Below are positions 26,990-34,828 of a stretch of 64,000 nucleotides of DNA, one piece after another (the first letter of the stretch is position 1; each line of letters starts with the position of its first letter). Made by a program: the position numbers and the translations under genes. Under the pieces are notes generated by a model. That model was not told the DNA's origin. It saw only the letters and a list, made by a program, of their open reading frames with translations, and did not search any database. Origin of the DNA: Burkholderia ubonensis (GTDB lineage Bacteria; Pseudomonadota; Gammaproteobacteria; Burkholderiales; Burkholderiaceae); the NCBI RefSeq assembly GCF_001718695.1, contig NZ_CP013420.1, forward strand, positions 248,001-312,000, given 5' to 3'.

Positions 26990-27531
26990 CATTCGTACGA
27001 TGCGTGGAGCGACCGCCGAAAATTTGACGCAATTTTTAGGTGATATAAGCTGAATGTCAGGAAGTCGTCACGCGAGCCGGTGCGTTCAGCGTCACGCCGC
27101 ATTGCCGCATTCGCTCGAACGCGACCCGTGTGCTGCCTCAATCAAGTCAGTCGAGTACGATCGTGAAAGCCGCCAGCCCTTCGATCCAGCGGACGCGAAG
27201 TCCGTCGGCGGGCGCGCCGCCTCAGGCCGGGTCGATCCGGCATGCTGAGCGCGGCACGCACGCCGATCTCCTGCATGCGCCTCGTCTTTTCGCCGCCTCC
27301 GACCGCGGCGTGCGCCGCTTCAACGTCGTCACCGCGCATGTGTTCAGCGCAGTGCAGTGCGACGGCAGCGCGTCGTTGCTGCCCTAGCGTCCTTGTTTGT
27401 TTTCTCTTCGTGCCGCAGCGAGCGTTGCCGCGTCGCGCGCACGTGCGCGGCTGCGCGCGACGCAGCACCAGATGTCCATCGGCCGGTGCATGCGCATGCG
27501 CATGCATTGTGCGCTCGACGCGGAGGCGCTC
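26990..27531. other. Intergenic region before puuD
   Basis: About 540 bases. The first 60 are less GC-rich (AATTTGACGCAATTTTTAGG then TGATATAAGCTG), resembling a promoter with TTGACG (27022-27027) and GATATA/TATAAG nearby. The rest has only overlapping short frames with no family pattern. A GCATGCGCATGCGCATGCAT alternating stretch lies at 27487-27506. Confidence 0.4.
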
Positions 27532-28340
27532 ATGCGCGCGCGGCCGATCGTAGCGGTCAGCGCCGACCGCGTGCTGCGCGGCGCACACCCGAACCACACG
27601 GCCGGCGAGAAATATCTGGTCGCGGTGGTCGACGGCGCGGGCGTGCTCGCGTTCGTGCTGCCTGCGCTCGGCATGCGCCAGCCGGTCGACGCGCTCGTCG
27701 CGGCGGTCGACGGCCTGCTGTTCACCGGCAGCCATTCGAACGTCGAGCCGCATCGTTACGGCGGGCACGCGAGCGCCCCGGCACGCTGCACGATCCGGCG
27801 CGCGACGCGACCGCGCTGCCGCTGATGCGCGCGGCGATCGACGCCGGCGTGCCGGTGCTCGCGATCTGCCGCGGGATGCAGGAAATGAACGTCGCGTATG
27901 GCGGCACGCTGCATCAGCGGCTGCATGCGACCGCGGGATTCGCCGACCATCGCGAGACGCCGTCCGATCCGCTCGACGCGCAATACGGTCCCGCGCACGT
28001 CGTGCGTTTCGCGCCGGGCGGCCTGCTGCAGCGGATCGCGCGCGGCGCGTGCGAAGCGACGGTCAATTCGCTGCATGACCAGGGCATCGCGCGCATCGGC
28101 GCGGGGCTCGTCGTCGAGGCGAGCGCGCCCGACGGACTGATCGAGGCGGTGAGCGTGCGCGGCGCGCGCGCGTTCGCGCTCGGCGTGCAGTGGCATCCCG
28201 AATGGCGGTTCGCGGAGCAGCCGCTGTCGCGCGACATCTTCGCGGCATTCGGCGCGGCGTGCCGCGCGCACATGACGCACCGTATCCGTGCGGCCGTCGA
28301 CGGTGATACCGCGCCGCCGGCCGCACATGTCGTCGACTGA
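27532..28340 (+). pseudogene. puuD: Gamma-glutamyl-gamma-aminobutyrate hydrolase-like gene, frameshifted
   Basis: Encodes a class I glutamine-amidotransferase-type hydrolase (PF07722), which releases GABA from gamma-glutamyl-GABA in putrescine breakdown. The N-terminal frame gives RPIVAVSADRV, NHTAGEKYLVAVVDGAG and GLLFTGSHSNVEPHRYGG. The frame then breaks in a run of four C (27776-27779). One added C restores GTLHDPARDATALPLMRA and the nucleophile motif GVPVLAICRGMQEMNVAYGG (Cys in CRG), then VNSLHDQGI and GVQWHPEW with the catalytic His and Glu. GGAGG five bases before ATG 27532 fixes the start. It precedes puuA by 12 bases. Sequencing error cannot be excluded. Confidence 0.87.
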
Positions 28341-28352
28341 AAGAGGCCGATC

Positions 28353-29690
28353 ATGCAACCCGCACTGGACGAATTCCTCAGGCAGCATCGCATCACCGAG
28401 GTCGAGGCGATCATTCCCGACATGGCCGGCATCGCGCGCGGCAAGATCATCCCGCGCAACAAGTTCGAATCCGGCGAATCGATGCGGCTGCCGCAGGCGG
28501 TGATGGTGCAGACCGTCACCGGCGACTATCCGGAGGACGGCACGCTGACCGGCGTCACCGATCCCGACATGGTGTGCGTGCCCGACCCGTCGACGATCTG
28601 CCTGATCCCGTGGGCGGTCGACCCGACCGCGCAGGTGATCCACGACTGCGTGCACTTCGACGGCTCGCCGGTCGAGATCTCGCCGCGCTACGTGCTGCGC
28701 CGCGTGCTCGAGCTGTATCGCGAGAAGGGCTGGAAGCCGGTCGTGGCGCCCGAGCTCGAGTTCTACCTGATCGACATGAACGCCGATCCGGACCTGCCGC
28801 TGCGTCCGCCGGTCGGCCGCACCGGGCGCGCGGAGACGGGCCGGCAGTCGTATTCGATCGAGGCCGTCAACGAATTCGATCCGCTGTTCGAGGACATCTA
28901 CGAGTACTGTGAAATGCAGGGGCTCGACATCGAGACGCTGATCCACGAAGTCGGCGCCGCGCAGATGGAGATCAACTTCATGCACGGCGACGCGCTGTCG
29001 CTCGCGGACCAGGTGTTCCTGTTCAAGCGCACGGTGCGCGAAGCGGCGTTGCGGCACAACATGTACGCGACGTTCATGGCGAAGCCGATGGAAGGCGAGC
29101 CCGGCTCCGCGATGCACATTCACCAGAGCCTCGCGGATCCGCAAACCGGCCGCAACCTGTTCACCGACGCGAAAGGCGACGTGACGCCGCTGTTTCGCGG
29201 CTATCTCGCCGGGTTGCAGACGTACACGCCGGCGCTGATGCCGATCTTCGCGCCGTACATCAATTCGTATCGCCGGCTGTCGCGCTTCATGGCCGCGCCG
29301 ATCAACGTTCAGTGGGGCTACGACAACCGCACGGTCGGCTTCCGGATTCCGCAGTCGAGCCCACTGGCGCGCCGCATCGAGAACCGCATTCCGGGCGTCG
29401 ACTGCAATCCGTACCTGGCGTTCGCGGCGACGCTCGCCGCCGGCTATCTCGGCATCACGCAGCGGCTCGAGCCGACGGAGCCGCTTGCGTCCGACGGCTA
29501 CGACCTGCCATATCAATTGCCGCGCAATCTCGAGGAAGGCATTTCGCTGATGGCTGCGTGCACGCCGCTCGCGGAGATTCTCGGCGACAAGTTCGTGAAG
29601 GCGTATCTCGCGCTGAAGGAAACCGAATACGAGGCGTTCTTCCGCGTGATCAGTTCATGGGAGCGCCGGCATCTGCTGCTGCACGTGTGA
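28353..29690 (+). CDS. puuA: Glutamine synthetase family protein, gamma-glutamylputrescine synthetase-like
   Basis: A 445-residue glutamine-synthetase-fold ligase. Catalytic-domain motifs are VVAPELEFYL, VGAAQMEINFMHGDAL, ATFMAKPMEGEPGSAMHIHQSL and NRTVGFRIP. It is shorter than GlnA (471 residues in this window) and lacks the C-terminal adenylylation loop, as expected for PuuA-type enzymes that glutamylate putrescine or other amines using ATP. Directly downstream of a PuuD-like gene, it points to a gamma-glutamyl polyamine pathway whose other genes are not in the window. Confidence 0.88.
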   Translation: MQPALDEFLRQHRITEVEAIIPDMAGIARGKIIPRNKFESGESMRLPQAVMVQTVTGDYPEDGTLTGVTDPDMVCVPDPSTICLIPWAVDPTAQVIHDCVHFDGSPVEISPRYVLRRVLELYREKGWKPVVAPELEFYLIDMNADPDLPLRPPVGRTGRAETGRQSYSIEAVNEFDPLFEDIYEYCEMQGLDIETLIHEVGAAQMEINFMHGDALSLADQVFLFKRTVREAALRHNMYATFMAKPMEGEPGSAMHIHQSLADPQTGRNLFTDAKGDVTPLFRGYLAGLQTYTPALMPIFAPYINSYRRLSRFMAAPINVQWGYDNRTVGFRIPQSSPLARRIENRIPGVDCNPYLAFAATLAAGYLGITQRLEPTEPLASDGYDLPYQLPRNLEEGISLMAACTPLAEILGDKFVKAYLALKETEYEAFFRVISSWERRHLLLHV

Positions 29691-30040
29691 GGGGCGCGGG
29701 GAAGGGGGAGTCGATAGGGTCGAACGGAGCGCAGCCAGCGCTGGCGCAGTGATGGGCTGGTTGGGGCGCGGCGACGAATGGTTCACTCAGCTACATTCCG
29801 CGTTCGGACCGGACTTGCTCGCGATGGCTAAGGCGTGGCGTCGGGCCACGTGTCGATGAGCGGGGCGGCATTCATGAACGCGTCGCGGGGGCGATACGCG
29901 CGTTGATTCGACGACGGCTCGGCGCGAAATCTGCGCGTTTGCTCAACGATGGTCGAGGAGCAGATGGACTGCTCCTCATCTCTTCCGCTTGCAGATGTGG
30001 TTGCCGCGTTGTGCGCTGAGTTCGAGTCACAGTTAGCGGT
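29691..30040. other. Intergenic region at the left edge of the island-like stretch
   Basis: About 350 bases between convergent puuA and the DUF262 gene. No credible gene is seen. Base composition changes to less GC-rich towards 30 kb. I looked for a copy of the tRNA-Val 3' end as an attachment-site repeat and saw no obvious one. Confidence 0.45.
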
Positions 30041-31939
30041 TCATTCCGCTTCTGCCGGCACTGCGATCAGATGCGGTTCGGCGCGCGGCCATATCTTGAG
30101 TGCTCGCTCAAGAAGTTCGTGCCCGCGCTGTTCGATAGTAGCCTCGTCCCAGCTATCGTATTGCGATAGTCTCCCGTTGATCGGTAGGACGGAGTTGGCC
30201 AGAATGCCAGCGCGTTTTTCTACCCAAGCGCCGTGCTTTATCGCGCTATTGAGGCTGCCGGTGATTAGCGTGAGATTCCCAAACGTGTGTATCAAATTGT
30301 CTCGACGTTTACTTGCCAAAATTTCGGGCGTTTCTTCGTCACGAAGCCAGGCATCCTTAACGCCCTGTAACCCGTTTTGAAGCGGCCAGTGCTCGATCCA
30401 GCTTTGCGGCATCACATGCTCAATCGTGACTTGACTGTCGAATTTAATAACTTCAGTTTTTGCCGATCGATAGGTTTCGCTCACCCGAGCTAGGATGTAG
30501 GTGAGACGTCGGTTGTTGAGCACGTTATAAATGTCGCTGCTCATCCAGGCGCGAGAAAATACCTCGTCACTTAACCATTGGTCGGTTGCACTGCGGAGGG
30601 ATGAAAGATAATCATACACGACTTTGGCGGTGGGGCCACTTTCGCGAATCGCACGGGTCAAGCCCATGAAAATACGGTTGTATGCTTTCGTTTCCGCGCC
30701 GCACACTGCGCGTCGGATCAGATAGCTTTCCAACATTTCTGCCGCACGCAACGCTTCAACATCTGTGGCGCCTCGATCGAACATGGCAAGCAGCGGCGGA
30801 TAGACCGTGCTCACGTCGAATACGTCAAGAAAGTGTGCAAGTTTGCTGAACGTCTGGTCATCACTGTCCGGTGCAATTCGTCTATACGAATCCCGCTGAT
30901 TAACAAGCGCTATCAGTTCATCTTCGACCGTCAAAAATGGCTTGTCACGTTCGATCCAGTATTTATACTCAACAAAAAGATGTTTAATGGGAATGTCGCG
31001 CGCCTGTTTGCTGGCGAGGAAGTGCTGCATGAACAGGTCGCTACGCGGCCGCTTGAGACGGCCCTGTGTTACCTCTTCTCGCCAAAAAATCTGATCGAAC
31101 CCTGCCCAATATTGTTCATAAAGTTTCTCTTGGGCCTCTTCTTGGCGAGCCGCGCGCAGAAAGATGTAGTTACGCAGCAAGTCTGCCGGCAGAAGGGGTT
31201 CGCCGCGCGCGTTGAGAGTCTCAAAGATAACTTGAGCATCATCTTCGCGATCAAGATCGATGGCCACGACTTTGAGGGCGGTTTTCAGTGCCTCGAAGCA
31301 CTCTTCGACACGATCGGCAAGCGGCATATTCTCGGCGACCGCAGGTATCCCCTCGGAGCCTTTGAAAAATTCGGCGAGCTGGTCATAGAAGAACAGATAT
31401 GCCTCGACCATTCTGGGGCGAGGTAAGGGCTTGCGGGCGTACTTCTCGCGAATCAGCGGATAGGCAGCTTCCAGTGCTGCCTTTGATCCAGCCAAAATCA
31501 CGGATGTGAACTGAGCTCGATCGGAGAGTGTTGGCCAAACCTTGAAACGTTCAACTTCCGACTCTGCCATGCGCCCTTTATTCGTGACGTAGGCATCGCA
31601 CTCTTCGGCGAAGTCATCCAAGCCTTCGGCACGGCAAAAGTCCCGGAATGCCGCGAGGAAAATTTGAAATGTAGTGAGTCGCTGCTGTCCGTCGATGACG
31701 CTACGTCGCTCGACTTTGCCAGTTTGCGTCTGCTTTTGGTCGATAACCATCGCTCCAAGGAAGTGAACCGGAGCATCTTTTCTATCTTCGATGAACTCGG
31801 AGAACTTGCGGGCAATGTCTTCCCAAAGCGGTTCCCATTGATGTTCCCGTCGCCAGACGTATTGGCGTTGAAAAGTGGGAATCTCTAGGCGCATCTTTTT
31901 CTCGAAGATATCGAGCAACGTTATTGCGTTGGCATCCAT
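30041..31939 (-). CDS. DUF262 and DUF1524 domain protein (GmrSD-like defence nuclease)
   Basis: A 632-residue protein. The N-terminal DUF262 domain has the ParB-like nucleotide motif pattern IPTFQRQYVW (20-29) and the signature SVIDGQQRLTTFQ (80-92, DGQQR at 83-87), then LDREDDAQVIFETLNARGEPL. The C-terminal DUF1524 HNH-type nuclease domain (from about 500) has TIEHVMPQSWIEHWP and LIHTFGNLTLITGSLNSAIKH. Fused GmrS/GmrD-type proteins are type IV restriction enzymes that use NTP to cleave modified phage DNA (family knowledge), and DUF262 proteins occur in several defence systems. Codon use is visibly less GC-rich than in neighbours, consistent with transfer. It stands alone with no partner gene. 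Confidence 0.9.
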   Translation of the reverse strand: MDANAITLLDIFEKKMRLEIPTFQRQYVWRREHQWEPLWEDIARKFSEFIEDRKDAPVHFLGAMVIDQKQTQTGKVERRSVIDGQQRLTTFQIFLAAFRDFCRAEGLDDFAEECDAYVTNKGRMAESEVERFKVWPTLSDRAQFTSVILAGSKAALEAAYPLIREKYARKPLPRPRMVEAYLFFYDQLAEFFKGSEGIPAVAENMPLADRVEECFEALKTALKVVAIDLDREDDAQVIFETLNARGEPLLPADLLRNYIFLRAARQEEAQEKLYEQYWAGFDQIFWREEVTQGRLKRPRSDLFMQHFLASKQARDIPIKHLFVEYKYWIERDKPFLTVEDELIALVNQRDSYRRIAPDSDDQTFSKLAHFLDVFDVSTVYPPLLAMFDRGATDVEALRAAEMLESYLIRRAVCGAETKAYNRIFMGLTRAIRESGPTAKVVYDYLSSLRSATDQWLSDEVFSRAWMSSDIYNVLNNRRLTYILARVSETYRSAKTEVIKFDSQVTIEHVMPQSWIEHWPLQNGLQGVKDAWLRDEETPEILASKRRDNLIHTFGNLTLITGSLNSAIKHGAWVEKRAGILANSVLPINGRLSQYDSWDEATIEQRGHELLERALKIWPRAEPHLIAVPAEAE

Positions 31940-32306
31940 TGGATAGGTCTCTTCTTGCTCTTAGGGTGTGGCTTCGTTTGGTCGCCGCCATGATACCAAC
32001 CTCCGTTCACACGTGCGCTCGCAGCCCTTCATTTGCCTGATGGTCATCTACTTCGGGTAGTAGCTGATTCGCCGCGCCTAGGCTTCATCAACCGCTCGGT
32101 CAGGTTTGCGGTGCCAATAGGTCGCTTTTTGGGCGACTCGGCGCGGATGCTTGGCCGCGTTTCGACAAATGAAGAGCGAAGACGGATTGCTTTTGCGGCG
32201 GTTGCTCGTATCGTTCGGCCAGAGTTGAGTGGTCACTGGTAGGTCGTCACCAAGAGCACTCATAGCACCGTGAAAGGTTGATGTAACGAGGAGCACCGCA
32301 ATCGCC
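31940..32306. other. Region upstream of the DUF262 gene, no recognised gene
   Basis: Overlapping short frames lie on both strands (about 70 codons each, around 32033-32311) with no family pattern. The stretch probably holds the DUF262 gene promoter and decayed island DNA. Confidence 0.4.
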
Positions 32307-32334
32307 CTCAATCGGGGCGATTTTTTAATGCCGC
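32307..32334 (+). terminator. Terminator-like hairpin on the plus strand
   Basis: AATCGCCC, a short loop, GGGGCGATT and then TTTTT on the plus strand. No intact plus-strand gene lies immediately before it, so it may belong to a lost gene of the island. Confidence 0.55.
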
Positions 32335-32459
32335 TCTCGCGTTAGGCCGCGTAGCGATGGACTCGGCTGGTAGTTGATATTAGTTCCCGCATTCGGACTA
32401 CACCCGGCCTTTGCCAAATGAAGAAGGAAAATCATGGCTGACCTCAATGCCGCGTTTAT

Positions 32460-32771
32460 CGCGTTGCTCGGAGTGCTCGTTGGCGGGTACCGGATCAGCA
32501 GTTTGCTCAACGGCGTTTTGCTGGATTCGGTCGGCCTCGAGAACGACCCGGCCAGCATTTCGGATTCGATGCGGGCAGCCCGGGCCTCAGCCTCTTTGCG
32601 ACTGATGAAGGTTTTGGTTAGTGGGGGGATCCCTGACGACGGACGATCGCCTGAAATTGGCAGTCGCCGCGTTTGCGAATGGTTGGCACCAGACACCTCG
32701 AAGAAGAAGTGTGACAAGAACGTGCCAACAATCCGGTTGGGCGAGAGGACACTTGACGAACACTTCGCCAA
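32460..32771 (-). pseudogene. Remnant of a tyrosine-type phage/island integrase N-terminus
   Basis: The minus frame contains GIPPLTKTFISRKEAEARAA then RIESEMLAGSF and LSKLLIRYPPTSTPSN. This is the arm-binding and SAM-like N-terminus seen in many tRNA-site integrases (xxKTFxxRxEAExWARxIExEM, then LxxLLxRYxxEVTP). The catalytic domain is missing. It lies just off the 3' end of tRNA-Val, transcribed away from it, the normal place for an island integrase. A 114-codon plus-strand frame over the same DNA (32434-32778) has no family support and is taken as the antisense shadow. Identification is by eye from short motifs. Confidence 0.5.
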
Positions 32772-32791
32772 GTGCTGACCCGGAAAGCAAG

Positions 32792-32815
32792 AAGGGCCGG
32801 CGATTGCCGGCCCTT
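32792..32815 (-). terminator. Hairpin downstream of tRNA-Val
   Basis: AAGGGCCGGC and GCCGGCCCTT form a 10-base perfect stem with a 4-base loop, nine bases beyond the tRNA-Val CCA. On the minus strand it is followed by the pyrimidine-rich CTTGCTTTCC. It probably terminates the tRNA transcript. Confidence 0.7.
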
Positions 32816-32823
32816 CGAATCTT

Positions 32824-32898
32824 TGGTGGGCGGTACTGGGATCGAACCAGTGACCCCTGCCGTGTGAAGGCAGTGCTCTACCGCTGAGCTAACCGCCC
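32824..32898 (-). tRNA. tRNA-Val (CAC anticodon)
   Basis: A 75-base tRNA. Acceptor GGGCGGT pairs with ACCGCCC. The anticodon stem CTGCC/GGCAG encloses TTCACAC, giving anticodon CAC for GUG. The T arm is CTGGTTCGATCCCAG and CCA is encoded. Upstream on the minus strand a promoter reads TTTACG, 17 bases, CATAAT (-10 at 32912-32917). An integrase remnant lies on its 3' side. Confidence 0.97.
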
Positions 32899-33017
32899 AA
32901 AGAAGCTGAAATTATGTCAGAGCTTTTTCGCTTCGTAAAGTACTTTCTTCAAATATTTTTGCGGGCCGCAGCGAACGGACCGCGCGCAAGCACCGCACCG
33001 TTCCGCTCGCACATCCC

Positions 33018-33060
33018 CAAAAGCAAACGGCACCGCGCGATGCACGGTGCCGTTTGCTCG
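33018..33060 (-). terminator. Terminator of yggX
   Basis: A 14-base perfect stem, AGCAAACGGCACCG and CGGTGCCGTTTGCT, with a 9-base loop and TTTT following on the minus strand, about 40 bases after the yggX stop. A near-identical stem core occurs downstream of prlC (53710-53738). Confidence 0.85.
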
Positions 33061-33099
33061 ACATCGCGCCGCGACGCCCCCGTCGCAACGCGCATCGCG

Positions 33100-33375
33100 T
33101 CAGCCTTCCGTCGGCGGCACGTAGCCGGACGCCTGGTCCGCACCTTCGCCGAAGAAGTACTTCTCGGTCTGCTTCATCAGGTACTGGCGCGCGCGCGGGT
33201 CGGCCATGTTCAGGCGGTTCTCGTTGATCAGCATCGTCTGCTGCTTGAGCCAGCCCTGCCACGCTTCCTTCGACACGCTTTCGTAGATGCGCTTGCCGAG
33301 TTCGCCCGGCAGCGGCGGGAAATCGAGACCTTCGGCTTCCTTGCCGAGCTTCGCGCATTGGATCATTCGAGCCAT
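33100..33375 (-). CDS. yggX: Probable Fe(2+)-trafficking protein YggX
   Basis: A 91-residue cytosolic protein of the YggX family (PF04362) that protects iron-sulfur enzymes from oxidative damage. The N-terminal [21 protein letters not shown] contains the conserved Cys7, followed by [32 protein letters not shown] and the C-terminal FFGEG. Full length for the family. It lies 50 bases downstream of argA on the same strand, ends in its own terminator and may be co-transcribed with argA. Confidence 0.96.
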   Translation of the reverse strand: MARMIQCAKLGKEAEGLDFPPLPGELGKRIYESVSKEAWQGWLKQQTMLINENRLNMADPRARQYLMKQTEKYFFGEGADQASGYVPPTEG

Positions 33376-33425
33376 CGTGTACTTCTCCTGTAATCGGTCT
33401 GGGGGGAGGGCAGCCGTGCCTGCGC

Positions 33426-34805
33426 TCAGAGCTGCTTCATCAGCACGAGCGACTTGCGCTGCCAGTTATAGAGTTTGCGGCGGTCTTCCGGCAGGTCGTC
33501 GACGCTCACCTTCACGAAGCCGCGCTTGAGGAACCAGTGCTCGGTGCGCGTCGTGAGCACGAAGATGTGCGTGAGGCCGCGCGCCCGCGCGCGCTGCTCG
33601 ATGCGCTTGAGCAGCCGCTCGCCGTCGCCGGAGCCTTGCGCCTCGGGCGCGACGGTCAGGCACGCCATCTCGCCGATCTTTTCCTGCTGGTATGGGTACA
33701 GCGCCGCGCAGCCGAACAGCACGCCGTCGTGCTCGATCACCGAGAAGTGGTCGATGTCGCGCTCGATCTGGTGGCGCCCGCGCCGCACCAGCGTGCCGTC
33801 CGTCTCGAGCGGCTCGATCAGCGACAGGATGCCGCCGACGTCGTCCGGCGTCGCTTCGCGCAGGCTCTCGAGGTTCTCGTACGAGATCATCGTGCCGACG
33901 CCGTCGTGCAGGAACAGCTCGAGCAGCATGCTGCCGTCGAGCGACTGCGGGATCAGGTGCGCACGGGTCACGCCGCCGCGGCACGCGCGGATCGCGTGCT
34001 TCAGGAAGAACGCGTCGTCGCCCTGGATGTTGCCCGAGTCGAGCAGCTCGGCGGCCGCGTCGAGCGACATTTCGCGGACCAGCTCGCCTTCGTCGTCGAC
34101 GATGCCGGGCGCCTCGGTCAGGAAGATGATCTTGTCGGCGCGCAGCGCGATCGCCGCCGCGGACGCGACGTCCTCCATCGACAGGTTGAACGCCTCGCCG
34201 GTCGGCGAGAAGCCGAGCGGCGACAGCAGCACGAGCTTGCGGCTCGCGAGCGAATGGCGGATCGATTCGGCATCGATCTTGCGCACGACACCCGTATGCG
34301 CGAAATCGACCCCGTCGAGGATCCCGACCGGCCGCGCCGTCACGAAGTTGCCCGACACGACGCTGATGTGCGCGTGCGCCATCGGCGAGTTCGGCAGGCC
34401 CTGGCTGATCGCGGCCTCGATGTCGAGTCGCACTTCGCCGGCCGCTTCCTTCGCGGATTCGAGCGCGCGCGCATCGGTGATGCGCAGCCCGTGCGAAAAC
34501 TCGGATTCGACACCGTGCAGGTTCAGCTGCTCCTCGACCTGCGGCCGCGAGCCGTGCACGAGCACGATCTGGATGCCCATCGCCTGCAGCAGCGCGATGT
34601 CGGACACGAGCGCGCTCAGGAGCCCCTGTTGCACGACCTCGCCGCCGAATCCCACGACGAATGTGTTGTTGCGGAACTTGTGGATATAGGGCGCGACGGA
34701 GCGCATCCAGTCGACGAACTGCGCGTGGCTGGCGGCCGAATCGTCGGCGGCCGGCGGGTTCGCGGCGCCGGACTGGGCGGGGGGGAGGTCGGTTTGGGAA
34801 TTCAT
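33426..34805 (-). CDS. argA: Amino-acid N-acetyltransferase (N-acetylglutamate synthase)
   Basis: A 459-residue enzyme that acetylates glutamate with acetyl-CoA, the first step of arginine synthesis and its feedback-controlled point. An amino-acid kinase-like domain (about 30-300: [47 protein letters not shown]) is followed by a GNAT domain (about 310-455: [39 protein letters not shown] with the acetyl-CoA loop). The start MNSQTDLPP lacks a Shine-Dalgarno sequence and lies only eight bases from a TATAAT box, suggesting a leaderless message. Divergent from hrpA. Confidence 0.95.
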   Translation of the reverse strand: MNSQTDLPPAQSGAANPPAADDSAASHAQFVDWMRSVAPYIHKFRNNTFVVGFGGEVVQQGLLSALVSDIALLQAMGIQIVLVHGSRPQVEEQLNLHGVESEFSHGLRITDARALESAKEAAGEVRLDIEAAISQGLPNSPMAHAHISVVSGNFVTARPVGILDGVDFAHTGVVRKIDAESIRHSLASRKLVLLSPLGFSPTGEAFNLSMEDVASAAAIALRADKIIFLTEAPGIVDDEGELVREMSLDAAAELLDSGNIQGDDAFFLKHAIRACRGGVTRAHLIPQSLDGSMLLELFLHDGVGTMISYENLESLREATPDDVGGILSLIEPLETDGTLVRRGRHQIERDIDHFSVIEHDGVLFGCAALYPYQQEKIGEMACLTVAPEAQGSGDGERLLKRIEQRARARGLTHIFVLTTRTEHWFLKRGFVKVSVDDLPEDRRKLYNWQRKSLVLMKQL

Positions 34806-34812
34806 GGGCGGG

Positions 34813-34820
34813 ATTATAAT
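34813..34820. promoter_or_regulatory. Palindromic -10 element between argA and hrpA
   Basis: ATTATAAT is its own reverse complement and supplies a TATAAT box on both strands (34815-34820 plus, 34813-34818 minus). The argA ATG (34805) and the hrpA ATG (34829) are each about 8 bases from it, and only 23 bases separate the two genes. Shared symmetrical -10 elements that drive divergent transcription are known in bacteria. The -35 matches are poor on both sides. Confidence 0.5.
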
Positions 34821-34828
34821 GCGCCCCC

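Noticed and set aside
29691..30040. Attachment-site repeat matching the tRNA-Val 3' end
   Set aside because: Searched by eye for a copy of the T-arm and acceptor sequence; none was convincing.
32434..32778. Plus-strand 114-codon frame near tRNA-Val
   Set aside because: No family pattern; the minus strand of the same DNA carries an integrase-like N-terminal pattern.
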